Shown: positions 1 to 8,237 of the stretch, piece by piece
How positions within the stretch are numbered: position 1 is the first letter of the stretch
How the letters are laid out: every line of letters begins with the position of its first letter
Source of the DNA: a virus
Virus record (IMG/VR): IMGVR_UViG_3300010883_006602
Coordinates: 1 to 20,639 of that record
Strand: one strand, 5' to 3'
DNA: 20,639 bases
The notes under the pieces: model-generated
The model's database searches: none
What the model was told of the DNA's origin: nothing
Seen by the model: only the letters and a program-made list of their open reading frames with translations
Program-made: the position numbers and the translations under genes

Positions 1-1062
1 GAACTCATTGCAGATTGCCAGAATGAGATCAAAACTCTCAACGGAAAGAATACTGAACTAAGTGATAGCATTCAACAGTATCTTCCTTTCGCTGATGAAG
101 AGAAAGCAAAACGTGAAGGTGAAATAAAATCTCTTGAAAAGTATAAGACTAAGTTTGGCACAGAAATAAAGAAGCTTGTGAAAGAAGTACAGTTCTTTGA
201 GACTAATGATATATGTCCTACTTGCACTCAACCTATCACAGAAGATACTAAAAAAGATCATGTGTTTAAAGGTAAGGAAAGAGCCAAAGAACTTCAGACT
301 GCATCTAGTAAGGCTGACGAAGAACTATTATCAGCCCAATCAGCATTAGTATCTGCCGCTCAAATAATAGAAACTTGTAGACAGAAACAAAATGAACTAG
401 CAGTAAACAATCAATCTATATCACAGTTTCAATCTTCTATTGATCGCACTCAAAAAGAGATTGGTAAACTTGATCACAACATAGATATGGATGAAGCTAA
501 TAGTGAGCTTACAACTCTTTCAGACAATCGTGATTCTTTGGTGGAAGAGAAACTAATATTAAATGAGCAATCCAATTATAATATTGTTATAGGTGAAATG
601 CTTAAAGACACTGGTATCAAGACTAAGATTGTGAAAGAGTACTTACCAGTTATTAATATGCTTGTCAACAGGTATTTACAGACACTAGACTTCTTCGTGT
701 CCTTTAACCTAGACGAATCATTTCAAGAAACTATTAGATCTAGACACAGAGATAACTTCTCATATCAATCATTCTCAGAAGGTGAGAAGTCACGTATAGA
801 TCTATCATTACTATTTACATGGCGGCACATAGCCAAGATGAAGAATAGTGTTGCTACTAATCTACTCATACTTGATGAGACATTTGATTCTTCTTTAGAT
901 CATGAAGGGGTTGACAATCTCATGAAAATCATATATAGTTTAGACAACGATACCAATGTATTTGTTATATCACATAAAGGTGAGATGATGGAGAATAGGT
1001 TCGAGAATAAAATAGAAATATACAAAGACAAAAACTTTAGTAAGATTAAGGAAACTTTATAA
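1..1062 (+). CDS. 46: Recombination endonuclease subunit gp46 (Rad50-like), 5' end missing
   Basis: The reading frame is open from base 1, so this is the C-terminal part of a gene starting upstream. It looks like T4 gp46, the SMC/Rad50-type ATPase that works with nuclease gp47 in DNA end resection, recombination-dependent replication and host DNA breakdown. A CPTC zinc hook lies at 214-225 between charged, coiled-coil-like stretches. The ABC signature FSEGEKS starts at 772, Walker B (LLILDETFD) at about 862-888, and an H-loop (VISHKGE) follows. The N-terminal Walker A half is outside the window. A GTG at 178 is in frame but is only an internal codon, since similar coiled-coil sequence continues upstream of it. 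The stop overlaps the gp45 start by one base (TAATG), suggesting translational coupling. Confidence 0.93.
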   Translation, partial: ELIADCQNEIKTLNGKNTELSDSIQQYLPFADEEKAKREGEIKSLEKYKTKFGTEIKKLVKEVQFFETNDICPTCTQPITEDTKKDHVFKGKERAKELQTASSKADEELLSAQSALVSAAQIIETCRQKQNELAVNNQSISQFQSSIDRTQKEIGKLDHNIDMDEANSELTTLSDNRDSLVEEKLILNEQSNYNIVIGEMLKDTGIKTKIVKEYLPVINMLVNRYLQTLDFFVSFNLDESFQETIRSRHRDNFSYQSFSEGEKSRIDLSLLFTWRHIAKMKNSVATNLLILDETFDSSLDHEGVDNLMKIIYSLDNDTNVFVISHKGEMMENRFENKIEIYKDKNFSKIKETL

Positions 1063-1736
1063 TGGAAATCAGTGCAGAAACAGTAAATGTGCTAAAGAAC
1101 TTCTCAGGTATAAATGCTAATATAGTTATTAGACCGGGGAATAAGATAATGACTATATCTGAAGCTAAGAACATCTTAGCGGAAGCACAAGTAAAAGAAA
1201 CCTTTGATGATGTTGTAGGCATTTACGATCTATCTGAGTTTCTAAATATGCTAGGACTAGTTGATACCCCTAGTGTTAGGTTTGAAGATAACTTTATGAA
1301 TATCAATGGTCAGTCTGGTAGAGAACTTATTAAGTACTACTATGCTGATACAGAGATGTTGACAAGTCCTACTAAACCAATCGAAATGCCAGAGGCAGAT
1401 GTTTGGTTTGACTTGGATATGAATACACTCAATGGTCTAAAACGTGCGGCAAGTATCTTTGGGCATGGACAAATGGTTATTGAAGCAGACGATGGTGCTA
1501 TCAAGTTATCAGTGAATGATCCTGAGAATAGCACTGCTAACACTTATGCAGTAGTAGTAGATGGGGGATACAACAAAGACGTATTTAAATTCGTTATAAA
1601 TATCAACAATCTTAAGATGGTCTCTGACGATTACAAGGTTAAAATATCATCAAAACTTATTTCTGAGTTTAGTAACTCAGACGCAACTCTAAAGTATTGG
1701 GTTGCATTAGAAAAGTCATCAACTTACGGAGAATAA
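1062..1736 (+). CDS. 45: DNA polymerase sliding clamp gp45
   Basis: This 224-residue protein (T4 gp45 has 228) is the trimeric processivity clamp loaded by gp44/62 and bound by polymerase gp43; in T4 it is also the activator of late transcription. Resemblance to T4 gp45 runs end to end: the N-terminus (TVNVLKNFSGIN against TALLKNFATIN), an IYDLSEFLNMLGLV segment matching IYDLNGFLGILSLV, a central PTKPIEMP matching PNKPIPFP, a C-terminal FVININNLKM matching FIINMANMKM, and the ending WVALEKSST matching YVALEADST. The ATG overlaps the gp46 stop. As a late-promoter coactivator it fits the TATAAATA sites seen further downstream. Confidence 0.93.
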   Translation: MEISAETVNVLKNFSGINANIVIRPGNKIMTISEAKNILAEAQVKETFDDVVGIYDLSEFLNMLGLVDTPSVRFEDNFMNINGQSGRELIKYYYADTEMLTSPTKPIEMPEADVWFDLDMNTLNGLKRAASIFGHGQMVIEADDGAIKLSVNDPENSTANTYAVVVDGGYNKDVFKFVININNLKMVSDDYKVKISSKLISEFSNSDATLKYWVALEKSSTYGE

Positions 1737-1739
1737 AAA

Positions 1740-1970
1740 ATGGCTAAAAATGAAGACGAAGTGAAGTTGGCGCATGAATCTCATGCTCCAGTATACGATA
1801 TGGCAAGTCGAGTATGCCGTTCAACTGTAGCAGTGATTGATACTATGGTCCAACGTGGTGCCGTTAAAGGTGAAGAGTTGTCCACACTAGGTCAACTACG
1901 TGATCAGTCAGTGCAACTTATTCAGATGGCTGAGACGTATCAGCAAGATGCGGCGGCAGACTCTGATTAA
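1740..1970 (+). CDS. Small acidic protein of unknown function
   Basis: This 76-residue protein starts three bases after the gp45 stop, with a GGAG ribosome binding site a few bases upstream. Its stop overlaps the next start by one base. It is soluble-looking and mostly helical, with an amphipathic middle region (about residues 18-65, rich in V, L, I and Q) and an acidic tail (DAAADSD). No family is recognised. Its place between clamp and clamp-loader genes makes a replication-linked role possible, but that is position only. Its reality is supported by tight packing and an ATG with a good ribosome binding site. Confidence 0.75.
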   Translation: MAKNEDEVKLAHESHAPVYDMASRVCRSTVAVIDTMVQRGAVKGEELSTLGQLRDQSVQLIQMAETYQQDAAADSD

Positions 1971-2491
1971 TGAACAAAGAACTTCTTGCCTTTGATTTAA
2001 ATTTTGACCGTAATAAACTTTTAAAATTATGGTATAAAAAATACGAATCAAAGGCAAAAAGTTGGGGTAAAGATTATGATATTGATACATTAAAAAGTCG
2101 GGGTGGTGTAACCAACATCGAATCTTTTGACGGAGATAGAGACGCATTCAAAGTGTCTAAAGTAGATCATGAAGAATATCCTCAGATATTAATGGAGTTG
2201 TTTGGTATAAAAGCTAATGCTAGTATTTTTTTTCTTAAGGCCAACGCTGTTTTACCTTATCATGTTGACACCGATCTTACTTGTGGAATAAACTTTATCT
2301 TATCAGATAACCCTGCCCCAATTAGTTTTGAGAAGTCTGGTAATACTTATGAATATAAAACAGCATTACTGAATCTCAGTTTACCTCATGGTGTATGGAA
2401 TAGTAGTGAAGATAGAATACTTTTTAAGTTGTCGATAGTTGACGAACCTTATGAAGTAGTATATAATAAAATTATGGATTTGATGGGGTAG
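1970..2491 (+). CDS. Aspartyl/asparaginyl beta-hydroxylase-like 2OG-Fe(II) oxygenase
   Basis: A 173-residue protein with the pattern of a small double-stranded beta-helix oxygenase. H98-V-D100 (in LPYHVDTDLTCGINFIL) and H140 (in LSLPHGVWN) would form the iron-binding HxD...H triad. R149 (SSEDRILFKLSI) sits where the 2-oxoglutarate-binding arginine is expected. The LPHGVWNSSEDRI arrangement is closest to aspartyl/asparaginyl beta-hydroxylases. Substrate is unknown; protein side chains or a small molecule are possible. It sits between the small gene at 1740 and gp44, four bases before the gp44 start. It is one of three oxygenases of this general kind in the window, each with different spacing, so they are not recent duplicates. 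Confidence 0.72.
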   Translation: MNKELLAFDLNFDRNKLLKLWYKKYESKAKSWGKDYDIDTLKSRGGVTNIESFDGDRDAFKVSKVDHEEYPQILMELFGIKANASIFFLKANAVLPYHVDTDLTCGINFILSDNPAPISFEKSGNTYEYKTALLNLSLPHGVWNSSEDRILFKLSIVDEPYEVVYNKIMDLMG

Positions 2492-2495
2492 TAAT

Positions 2496-3431
2496 ATGAA
2501 TGAATTTTTATGGGTAGAAAAGTATCGCCCACAGACTATAGATGAATGTATACTACCAAAAGAATTAAAAGATACCTTTAAGGCTGTGGTATCTACCAAA
2601 GAACTTCCCAATATGCTTTTCACTGGAACGGCTGGACTTGGTAAGACCACTGTAGCCAAAGCCTTATGTAAAGAACTTGGCCTTGACTACATTCTAATCA
2701 ACGGATCTGAAGAAGGCAACATTGATACCCTACGTGGTAAGATCAAGCAGTTCGCATCTTCTATATCATTACAAGGTGGCTACAAGGTTGTCATTCTAGA
2801 TGAGGCCGACTATCTGAACCCACAATCAACTCAACCAGCCTTACGTGCTTTTATCGAAGAGTTCAGTAATAACTGTAGGTTTATACTTACTTGTAACTTT
2901 AAGAACCGTATCATAGAACCACTTCACTCACGCTGTGGTGTGTATGAGTTTAATACAACCAAGAAAGGTCTTGCTCAACTTGCGGCACAGTTTCACAAGA
3001 GGTTCTTAAACATACTATCAGAAGAAGGTGTGAAGGTAGATCAGAAGGCTTCTATAGATTTAGTTATGAAACACGCTCCTGATTGGCGTAGAGTTCTCAA
3101 CGAAGCACAGAGATTATCCATAGGCGGTAGCGGTAACATTAATGCTGTATCAAGTACTAGTGGAAATGATATATCAGGTCTAGTCTCTTCACTTAAAGAT
3201 AAAAACTTTAAGGCTATGCGGCGTTGGGTTGTAGACAACATGGACATGGATACCAATGCAATCTTTAGGGCATTGTATGACAACGTTAGTGAATATGTCG
3301 AGCCTCAAAGCATCCCGCAACTTATTCTTATTCTCGCAGACTACCAATATAAGGACGCATTCGTTGCTGATCACGAGCTAAATATAGTTGCATCGATGAC
3401 AGAGATAATGTCTCAAGTGAGGTTTAAATGA
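2496..3431 (+). CDS. 44: Clamp loader large (ATPase) subunit gp44
   Basis: This 311-residue AAA+ ATPase (T4 gp44 has 319) opens the gp45 clamp and loads it onto primer-template DNA, normally as a 4:1 complex with gp62. It opens with the family hallmark WVEKYRPQTIDE. Walker A is at residues 44-52 (GTAGLGKTT), Walker B with the DEAD box at 98-105 (VVILDEAD), and the arginine-finger SRC motif at 145-147. The C-terminal part matches the clamp-loader collar. It ends in an ATGA overlap with the next gene, which here is not gp62 but an accessory oxygenase; gp62 follows only 4.8 kb later. Confidence 0.95.
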   Translation: MNEFLWVEKYRPQTIDECILPKELKDTFKAVVSTKELPNMLFTGTAGLGKTTVAKALCKELGLDYILINGSEEGNIDTLRGKIKQFASSISLQGGYKVVILDEADYLNPQSTQPALRAFIEEFSNNCRFILTCNFKNRIIEPLHSRCGVYEFNTTKKGLAQLAAQFHKRFLNILSEEGVKVDQKASIDLVMKHAPDWRRVLNEAQRLSIGGSGNINAVSSTSGNDISGLVSSLKDKNFKAMRRWVVDNMDMDTNAIFRALYDNVSEYVEPQSIPQLILILADYQYKDAFVADHELNIVASMTEIMSQVRFK

Positions 3432-3973
3432 AATCATATAATAATTTAGGGTGGGCTACGGATGTTTTATCACAGTCTGCCAGAACATATCTTATAGACT
3501 ATTTTGAAGAAGATAGAAGGTATCTTGAACAAAACCATAATCTTATGAAGACAACTCAGAGAACTACAGATTATAGCGATCCTATGCAAGTAGAAATACA
3601 AGCTAGGATTCAAAAGGCCGCAGAGACTACTATGAGAATGAAACTTTTACCATCCACTAATGGTGTCCTTGTTGAATACGTAAAAGGTTCTTATGCGATG
3701 GGTCATAAAGATGCGGAAGATCAATCTGCACTATCTGTTATTACTATGATAGATTTAAGTCAGGATTTGATGGGCGGTGAAGCATATTTTTCTAAAACTG
3801 AAGACGGGATAAGTGATGGGATGATCTCTGATAGTCATTACAATAAAATGATCCCCGGACCAATGGACAATGGAGATAGTTTAATGTACGGTTCCAAAAT
3901 GTGGCATGGGGTTGAAGAACTATTCTCAGGAAGAAGACTTGTTTTAGTAACTTGGTTTAAGGAAGACGTGTGA
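3428..3973 (+). CDS. Prolyl-4-hydroxylase-like 2OG-Fe(II) oxygenase
   Basis: This 181-residue protein shows the P4H-type core: H93-K-D95 in YAMGHKDAED, a hydrophobic strand ending in GGEAYF, a GDSLMYGSKMWHGVEE strand with the distal iron ligand H160, and R170 (GRRLVLVTWF) as the likely 2-oxoglutarate-binding basic residue. The GEAYF and W-H-GVEE spacing is typical of phage P4H-like proteins. The first 75 residues are helical and not recognised. It opens the accessory block, overlapping gp44 by ATGA and the halogenase by four bases (GTGA). That coupling to the halogenase suggests, but does not prove, that both act on the same substrate or pathway. Confidence 0.78.
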   Translation: MKSYNNLGWATDVLSQSARTYLIDYFEEDRRYLEQNHNLMKTTQRTTDYSDPMQVEIQARIQKAAETTMRMKLLPSTNGVLVEYVKGSYAMGHKDAEDQSALSVITMIDLSQDLMGGEAYFSKTEDGISDGMISDSHYNKMIPGPMDNGDSLMYGSKMWHGVEELFSGRRLVLVTWFKEDV

Positions 3974-5646
3974 AAAAACCAATTAATAGTATTATAGTTT
4001 TAGGTGGTGGTGTGGCTGGTTGGTTTACTGCCGCATACTTAAAAAAATTTAATAAACATTTAGATGTGACTTTAATCGAATCTCCTAATGTTCCTATTTT
4101 AGGTGTAGGAGAAAGTATGGTCCCACAACTAGGGGATATGCTTAAGTGGTTAGATATAGATGAAAATAAATGGTTAGCTGGAGTACATGGTATTCACAAG
4201 ATGGGAAATCATTTTGTAGGATGGAACACAGAAACCCCCATGGAAACCGTTCACGATCATTGGAATGCTAAAAAAGAACATCAACACTATTATACTTTTA
4301 GTTTTACAAACAGAAGTAATGCGTTTAGAAAAACTTTGTATCACAATAGAAGTAAAAACGATTACTTCTATGATAACGATAATAAATTTGGTATTGATAA
4401 TAAAAGCAGAGACTACTGGTATCATTTAGTCAATACTGGCAAGTATGATTGGCATCAACAGGGTGAGTATACGATGGCTCAATACTACCCTTCAATGAAT
4501 AATAGGGCGGCCCGTTATGATGATGGTCATACTGTAGTAGGAGATTATGGATCTTATACGTGGCATACTGATGCCAGCCGATTCCCTAAAATGATAAGAG
4601 AACTATCTGCTTTACCATTAGGAGTAAAATGGAAAGAAGATCATGTTAAAGGGATACATAAAGACGATGATGGTTATATAAGAGAACTAAGTTTAGAATC
4701 AGGTGAAAGAGTATCCGCTGATTTATACTTGGATGCTACTGGTTTTAATAAAGTGTTAATGAAAACCATGGGTGTTAAATGGAAAAGTATTAAGCAACAG
4801 CCAACTCAGAGTGCTTGGGTAGCCCCTGTTAAGTATAAAGATCCTTATAAAGAAATGAGACCATACACTCAAAGCTATGCCCGTAAAGCTGGTTGGCAAT
4901 TTATTATAACTTTGTTCAGTAGAATGGGAACAGGTTACATATTTGACGCTAACAGTTATGATAAAGATCAAGCCAGAGAAGATTTTATAAAGTATTGGGA
5001 TGGGTATGAGTTTATGGCTGAACCTAGATTCTTATCTTGGGACCAAGGCTACTATGAGAAGTCATGGGAAAAGAATGTAATGGCTATAGGAATGTCTGGT
5101 GGATTTGTAGATCCAATGGAAGCCAATGTTATATACGTTGCTCAAGCTGGTATGCAGATGCTCAATCAAGTATTAAATAAAAATAAAGGCAGAGTAGTAA
5201 AAGAAAATACTAAGAAAGCTGTATCAAGAGAACTTCATAAACTTCAAAATCAAATAGACGATTTTATATGCTACCATTACACATTAAGTAAAAGAAGAGA
5301 TACTGACTTCTGGCGTAAGTGGGGTCAGTATGGTATTGACAATAATCATAGAGAGAAGAACTGGAAAGAGTATAGAAGTGCAAGAGGCTATCTAGGATCT
5401 AATTTCTTTTTAGATTATCAGTGGGCTGATCAACAGATGTATATGGATCAGTGGGATACGGACTTGTGTAAATTAAATATCGATCCCACTCTCGTACCTT
5501 TGGCTGAAATGGATTATAACTATATAAAGGATAAGGGGTTATATACATCCAAGATAGCACCTCATGTGTATGATTGGAGTAGTAAACATCTGTATGGTGG
5601 TAGAACTCATAATGAAGTATTAGAAGAGGCGATAGCAGAAAAATGA
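3970..5646 (+). CDS. Flavin-dependent halogenase (tryptophan-halogenase family)
   Basis: At 558 residues it matches the family length (PrnA has 538). It would use FADH2, oxygen and halide to halogenate an organic substrate. The FAD-binding GGGVAGW is at residues 12-18, followed by IESPNVPILGVGES. K77 (GIHKMGNHFVGW) aligns with PrnA catalytic K79. E384 (FVDPMEANVIY) aligns with PrnA E346. The usual WxWxIP motif is degenerate (GW at 308-309, then QFIITL), and the PrnA halide-binding Thr-Gly after the glutamate is replaced by Asn-Val. Cyanophages carry related enzymes; one, VirX1, was reported to iodinate diverse substrates, so free tryptophan need not be the substrate. No flavin reductase is visible here. 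The GTG start overlaps the upstream gene and the stop overlaps the ligase, so all three are probably co-translated. Confidence 0.88.
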   Translation: MKKPINSIIVLGGGVAGWFTAAYLKKFNKHLDVTLIESPNVPILGVGESMVPQLGDMLKWLDIDENKWLAGVHGIHKMGNHFVGWNTETPMETVHDHWNAKKEHQHYYTFSFTNRSNAFRKTLYHNRSKNDYFYDNDNKFGIDNKSRDYWYHLVNTGKYDWHQQGEYTMAQYYPSMNNRAARYDDGHTVVGDYGSYTWHTDASRFPKMIRELSALPLGVKWKEDHVKGIHKDDDGYIRELSLESGERVSADLYLDATGFNKVLMKTMGVKWKSIKQQPTQSAWVAPVKYKDPYKEMRPYTQSYARKAGWQFIITLFSRMGTGYIFDANSYDKDQAREDFIKYWDGYEFMAEPRFLSWDQGYYEKSWEKNVMAIGMSGGFVDPMEANVIYVAQAGMQMLNQVLNKNKGRVVKENTKKAVSRELHKLQNQIDDFICYHYTLSKRRDTDFWRKWGQYGIDNNHREKNWKEYRSARGYLGSNFFLDYQWADQQMYMDQWDTDLCKLNIDPTLVPLAEMDYNYIKDKGLYTSKIAPHVYDWSSKHLYGGRTHNEVLEEAIAEK

Positions 5647-6635
5647 TTCATATTGATGGCGTAGAATATCTTAAAAGCGATAATGATCATGTTAGATCGT
5701 CAGTCATAAATTATTTAGAAAATTGGAATATAACTGTAAGCACTAGTGGAACAACTGGTAAGCCTAAGACGTTTAAACACGATAGTAAACTTATGCATAA
5801 GATTGCAGAGTACAATGCTGAAGCATTTGGTTTAAGTTCAAACAGCACTATGATGGCTCTGTATAATCCAAGAGGTATTGGCTTCTCCTCTATGAGTTTA
5901 TATCCTTGTGCGGTAGCAAACTGTGATGTTTTTATAGAGACTACAGTATCAGATTATCCTAATAGAATACGAGAAATAAATCCAACTCACTCTCTTATGT
6001 TACCGAATGTGTGGAAGACTTGGCACAGACATAAGGCGTGGAAGAGTTTAGACTTAAGTGGGGTTCAACAACTTCAAGTAGGAAGTGATGTTACTCCCAA
6101 TGGTATGATGGAAGATCTAAGGTCTAAAGGAGCACGACAAGTTAACACGGCTTATGGAAGCACAGAGGTTCCACCTTTAATCATGTCCACTGAACAGCAA
6201 GATATTTATCACTTCAATGATATAAATCCTATGATAGACTATAAGAATATTAATCATGAAGATGGTTCTATAGAGTTTGCTTGTAAGTATAAAGATCAAG
6301 ATGAATGGTGGAATAGTGGAGACCTCATAGAATATAATAGTAAAGGCGAGTTCTTCTTTGCAGGGCGGCAACACAACGTATTTAAGATGGAGAACTGTGG
6401 TGATAGAGTATATCCAGAACAGATAGAAAAGGTTGCTATAGAAAATGGTGCGAGTTTAGCACTGTGTAGAAAAGTGAGTAAGCAATGTATAGTTTATTTC
6501 ACGGGTGATATGAATATTAAAAACTTTATCAAAGATCATGTTTGTGGTTATGAGGTTGTTCCAAAGAAAGTCGATAGTATTGCTATTGATGATAATCTAC
6601 GTAAGGTAAAAAGGAATCAAATCATTGCTACGTGA
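5643..6635 (+). CDS. Compact ANL-superfamily adenylate-forming ligase
   Basis: This protein would activate a carboxylic acid with ATP to an acyl-adenylate, possibly passing it to CoA or another acceptor. The phosphate-binding core STSGTTGKPK is at residues 33-42, the A5 motif AYGSTEVP begins at 170, and the A7-type WNSGDL (D227) is followed by FAGRQHNVFKMENCGDRVYPEQIE, the hinge and C-terminal subdomain signature. A basic LRKVKRNQI near the end sits where the catalytic lysine of A10 is expected. At 330 residues it is much shorter than usual acyl-CoA ligases (about 450-600). Most of the N-terminal domain before the P-loop is absent, with only 32 residues there. The start overlaps the halogenase stop (ATGA). 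No carrier-protein gene is seen nearby. Confidence 0.85.
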   Translation: MIHIDGVEYLKSDNDHVRSSVINYLENWNITVSTSGTTGKPKTFKHDSKLMHKIAEYNAEAFGLSSNSTMMALYNPRGIGFSSMSLYPCAVANCDVFIETTVSDYPNRIREINPTHSLMLPNVWKTWHRHKAWKSLDLSGVQQLQVGSDVTPNGMMEDLRSKGARQVNTAYGSTEVPPLIMSTEQQDIYHFNDINPMIDYKNINHEDGSIEFACKYKDQDEWWNSGDLIEYNSKGEFFFAGRQHNVFKMENCGDRVYPEQIEKVAIENGASLALCRKVSKQCIVYFTGDMNIKNFIKDHVCGYEVVPKKVDSIAIDDNLRKVKRNQIIAT

Positions 6636-7212
6636 AAAAAGTAGGAGTGGATATGAGCTATACATTACAGACAATCCCAGAGATGATTACCTTGACGAGT
6701 TTATGTGGAGTATTGAAACTGACTATAGAAATACGAATAGTCTAGTAGACGATCCGTTTACTTATTCTAAACTTTCAGCATTTAAATTTAAATACGCTAT
6801 ACTTTGGTTAAAAGATGACGTACCGTTCATGGGATGGTTTTTAACTCAGTATAAAAATCTGCCTTCAAATGTAGTTAGATGTTTTTGTAGGTGGTATAAG
6901 TTAAGTACGTCTAAAGATATAACTATGAGATTTTTGCAAGAAGAGCATCAAATGTATGCTAAACATCTTCAACCTCTTTTAGATGCTGATAGTATTGATA
7001 CAGTGTTTTTTACTAGGCATCTATCTACCAAAAAAGATATGGGAAAATGGAAAAATAAAAAACGTGTTAAGATTGGCATGGGCGAAAGAGCCGATATTAA
7101 ATGGACTGAAAGTAAATTTAGAAATATTGAACAAACTATATACTACTTTAGCACATGGAAGTTTTATGATAAAATGGATGAAGGTTTTTTATCAAAGTTA
7201 GATAAGGCATGA
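6625..7212 (+). CDS. Protein of unknown function in the halogenase block
   Basis: A 195-residue protein, not recognised. The likely start is TTG at 6625, with AAGGA nine bases upstream (6611-6615) inside the end of the ligase gene. No in-frame ATG occurs until 6703. The first half alternates beta-like and aromatic segments (YAILWLKDDVPFMGWFL, then NVVRCFCRWYKL); the second half is lysine-rich and helical. The strand-turn-strand feel is loosely GNAT-like, but no acetyl-CoA loop can be pointed to, so this is only a guess. It overlaps the ligase by 11 bases and the desaturase by four, so it belongs to the same transcription unit. Confidence 0.7.
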   Translation: MLREKSRSGYELYITDNPRDDYLDEFMWSIETDYRNTNSLVDDPFTYSKLSAFKFKYAILWLKDDVPFMGWFLTQYKNLPSNVVRCFCRWYKLSTSKDITMRFLQEEHQMYAKHLQPLLDADSIDTVFFTRHLSTKKDMGKWKNKKRVKIGMGERADIKWTESKFRNIEQTIYYFSTWKFYDKMDEGFLSKLDKA

Positions 7213-7931
7213 ACTATGGCACTAAATTAAGATTGCTGTGGATCAGTAGTCATTTAACTGTCTTGTATAGTTTTTTAAGTGTATCCTCTTATGCTATCAT
7301 AGTATCTTTAATATGGTCTGTTGTCGTTGTAGTAGTAGGCGGTTATGCTGGATGGCATAGACACTTTATCCATAGAAGTTATGAAACGGGTAGGATTAGA
7401 AAGTTTATTCTATTATGGTTGGGGGCTATTCAAGGTATTGGAAAGCCTCTTACTATTTGTGCTATTCATAGATGGCATCATGCACATAGTGATACTGAAG
7501 AAGATATACACTCACCAACAACATTGAAGTGGTGGCAAATATTACTAGGGTTTTATAAAGAACCAAAATTACACAGAAGACTGATTAGCGATCTCATACA
7601 AGATAAAAATATAAAGTTTTGTCAGAGGCATTACTTCAAAGTTATACTAACACTAAATGTAATATTGTTTATTATTGATCCAGTGTTGCCCGGACTTATT
7701 ATGGGTATTGTAAACTTACACGCTTTTTACTCAACAGGTATTATTATAAACTGGTTAAATCATTTGGGCGGTAAACCTAATAATAATATTTTATGTGCCA
7801 TACTTACCTTGGGAGAAGGTTGGCATAAAAATCATCACGAAGATAGCACTAGGTATTCTAATCAGGTTAAATGGTATCATCTAGACCCTACTGGTTGGAC
7901 GATAAAATATTTTTTAAAACTAGGAGATTAG
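7209..7931 (+). CDS. Membrane fatty-acid desaturase (delta-9 type)
   Basis: This 240-residue integral membrane di-iron enzyme would introduce a double bond into an acyl chain. All three histidine boxes are present: H50RHFIH55 (HxxxxH), H87RWHHAH93 (HxxHH) and H206KNHHED (HxxHH), with the stearoyl-CoA/DesC-type contexts GYAGWHRHFIHRSY and GEGWHKNHH. Hydrophobic membrane spans precede box I (about 16-48) and lie between boxes II and III (about 143-185). It is somewhat short for the family. Its place after an acyl-activating ligase makes an acyl-linked pathway plausible. The ATG overlaps the upstream stop by four bases, and the next gene starts directly after its stop. Confidence 0.9.
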   Translation: MNYGTKLRLLWISSHLTVLYSFLSVSSYAIIVSLIWSVVVVVVGGYAGWHRHFIHRSYETGRIRKFILLWLGAIQGIGKPLTICAIHRWHHAHSDTEEDIHSPTTLKWWQILLGFYKEPKLHRRLISDLIQDKNIKFCQRHYFKVILTLNVILFIIDPVLPGLIMGIVNLHAFYSTGIIINWLNHLGGKPNNNILCAILTLGEGWHKNHHEDSTRYSNQVKWYHLDPTGWTIKYFLKLGD

Positions 7932-8237
7932 ATGGAACATGAAATAAGACTTTATACACAACCTCTATGTGGCTATTGTGATATTATAAAAGAAATGCTG
8001 GACAAAGCTGGGTATGTGTATTATACTATAGACATAACTAAAGTAGATGGATCTAAACGTTTTCTGAAAGAGCGTAACCATAAGACTGTACCTCAGTTGT
8101 ATGTCGGTGATACTCATGTTAACAAAAAGGATACTCTTGAGTATAGTATAGAAGAACTATCGAATATTATAAATGAAGCAAGACTTGGTGTATCATCTAC
8201 TGATTGGCCTGAGGGTAATGGAGAACAAGAATTTTAA
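7932..8237 (+). CDS. Glutaredoxin
   Basis: A 101-residue thioredoxin-fold protein with the dithiol active site C13-G-Y-C16 (TQPLCGYCD) and the glutathione-site cis-proline motif TVP in HKTVPQLYVGD. It probably reduces disulfides using glutathione; in T4-like phages glutaredoxins serve ribonucleotide reductase. The C-terminal tail (GVSSTDWPEGNGEQEF) is a short acidic extension. It starts directly after the desaturase stop and overlaps gp62 by one base. It may serve nucleotide metabolism rather than the neighbouring halogenase block. Confidence 0.88.
   Translation: MEHEIRLYTQPLCGYCDIIKEMLDKAGYVYYTIDITKVDGSKRFLKERNHKTVPQLYVGDTHVNKKDTLEYSIEELSNIINEARLGVSSTDWPEGNGEQEF

Noticed and set aside
1595-1602. 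TATAAATA late-promoter match inside gp45
   Set aside because: It lies in coding sequence for the conserved INI strand, and the next gene is coupled to gp45, so it is more likely a chance match.
6983-7201. Second plus-strand open frame inside the unknown gene at 6625
   Set aside because: Internal to a larger coupled gene, with no ribosome binding site and no recognisable protein.
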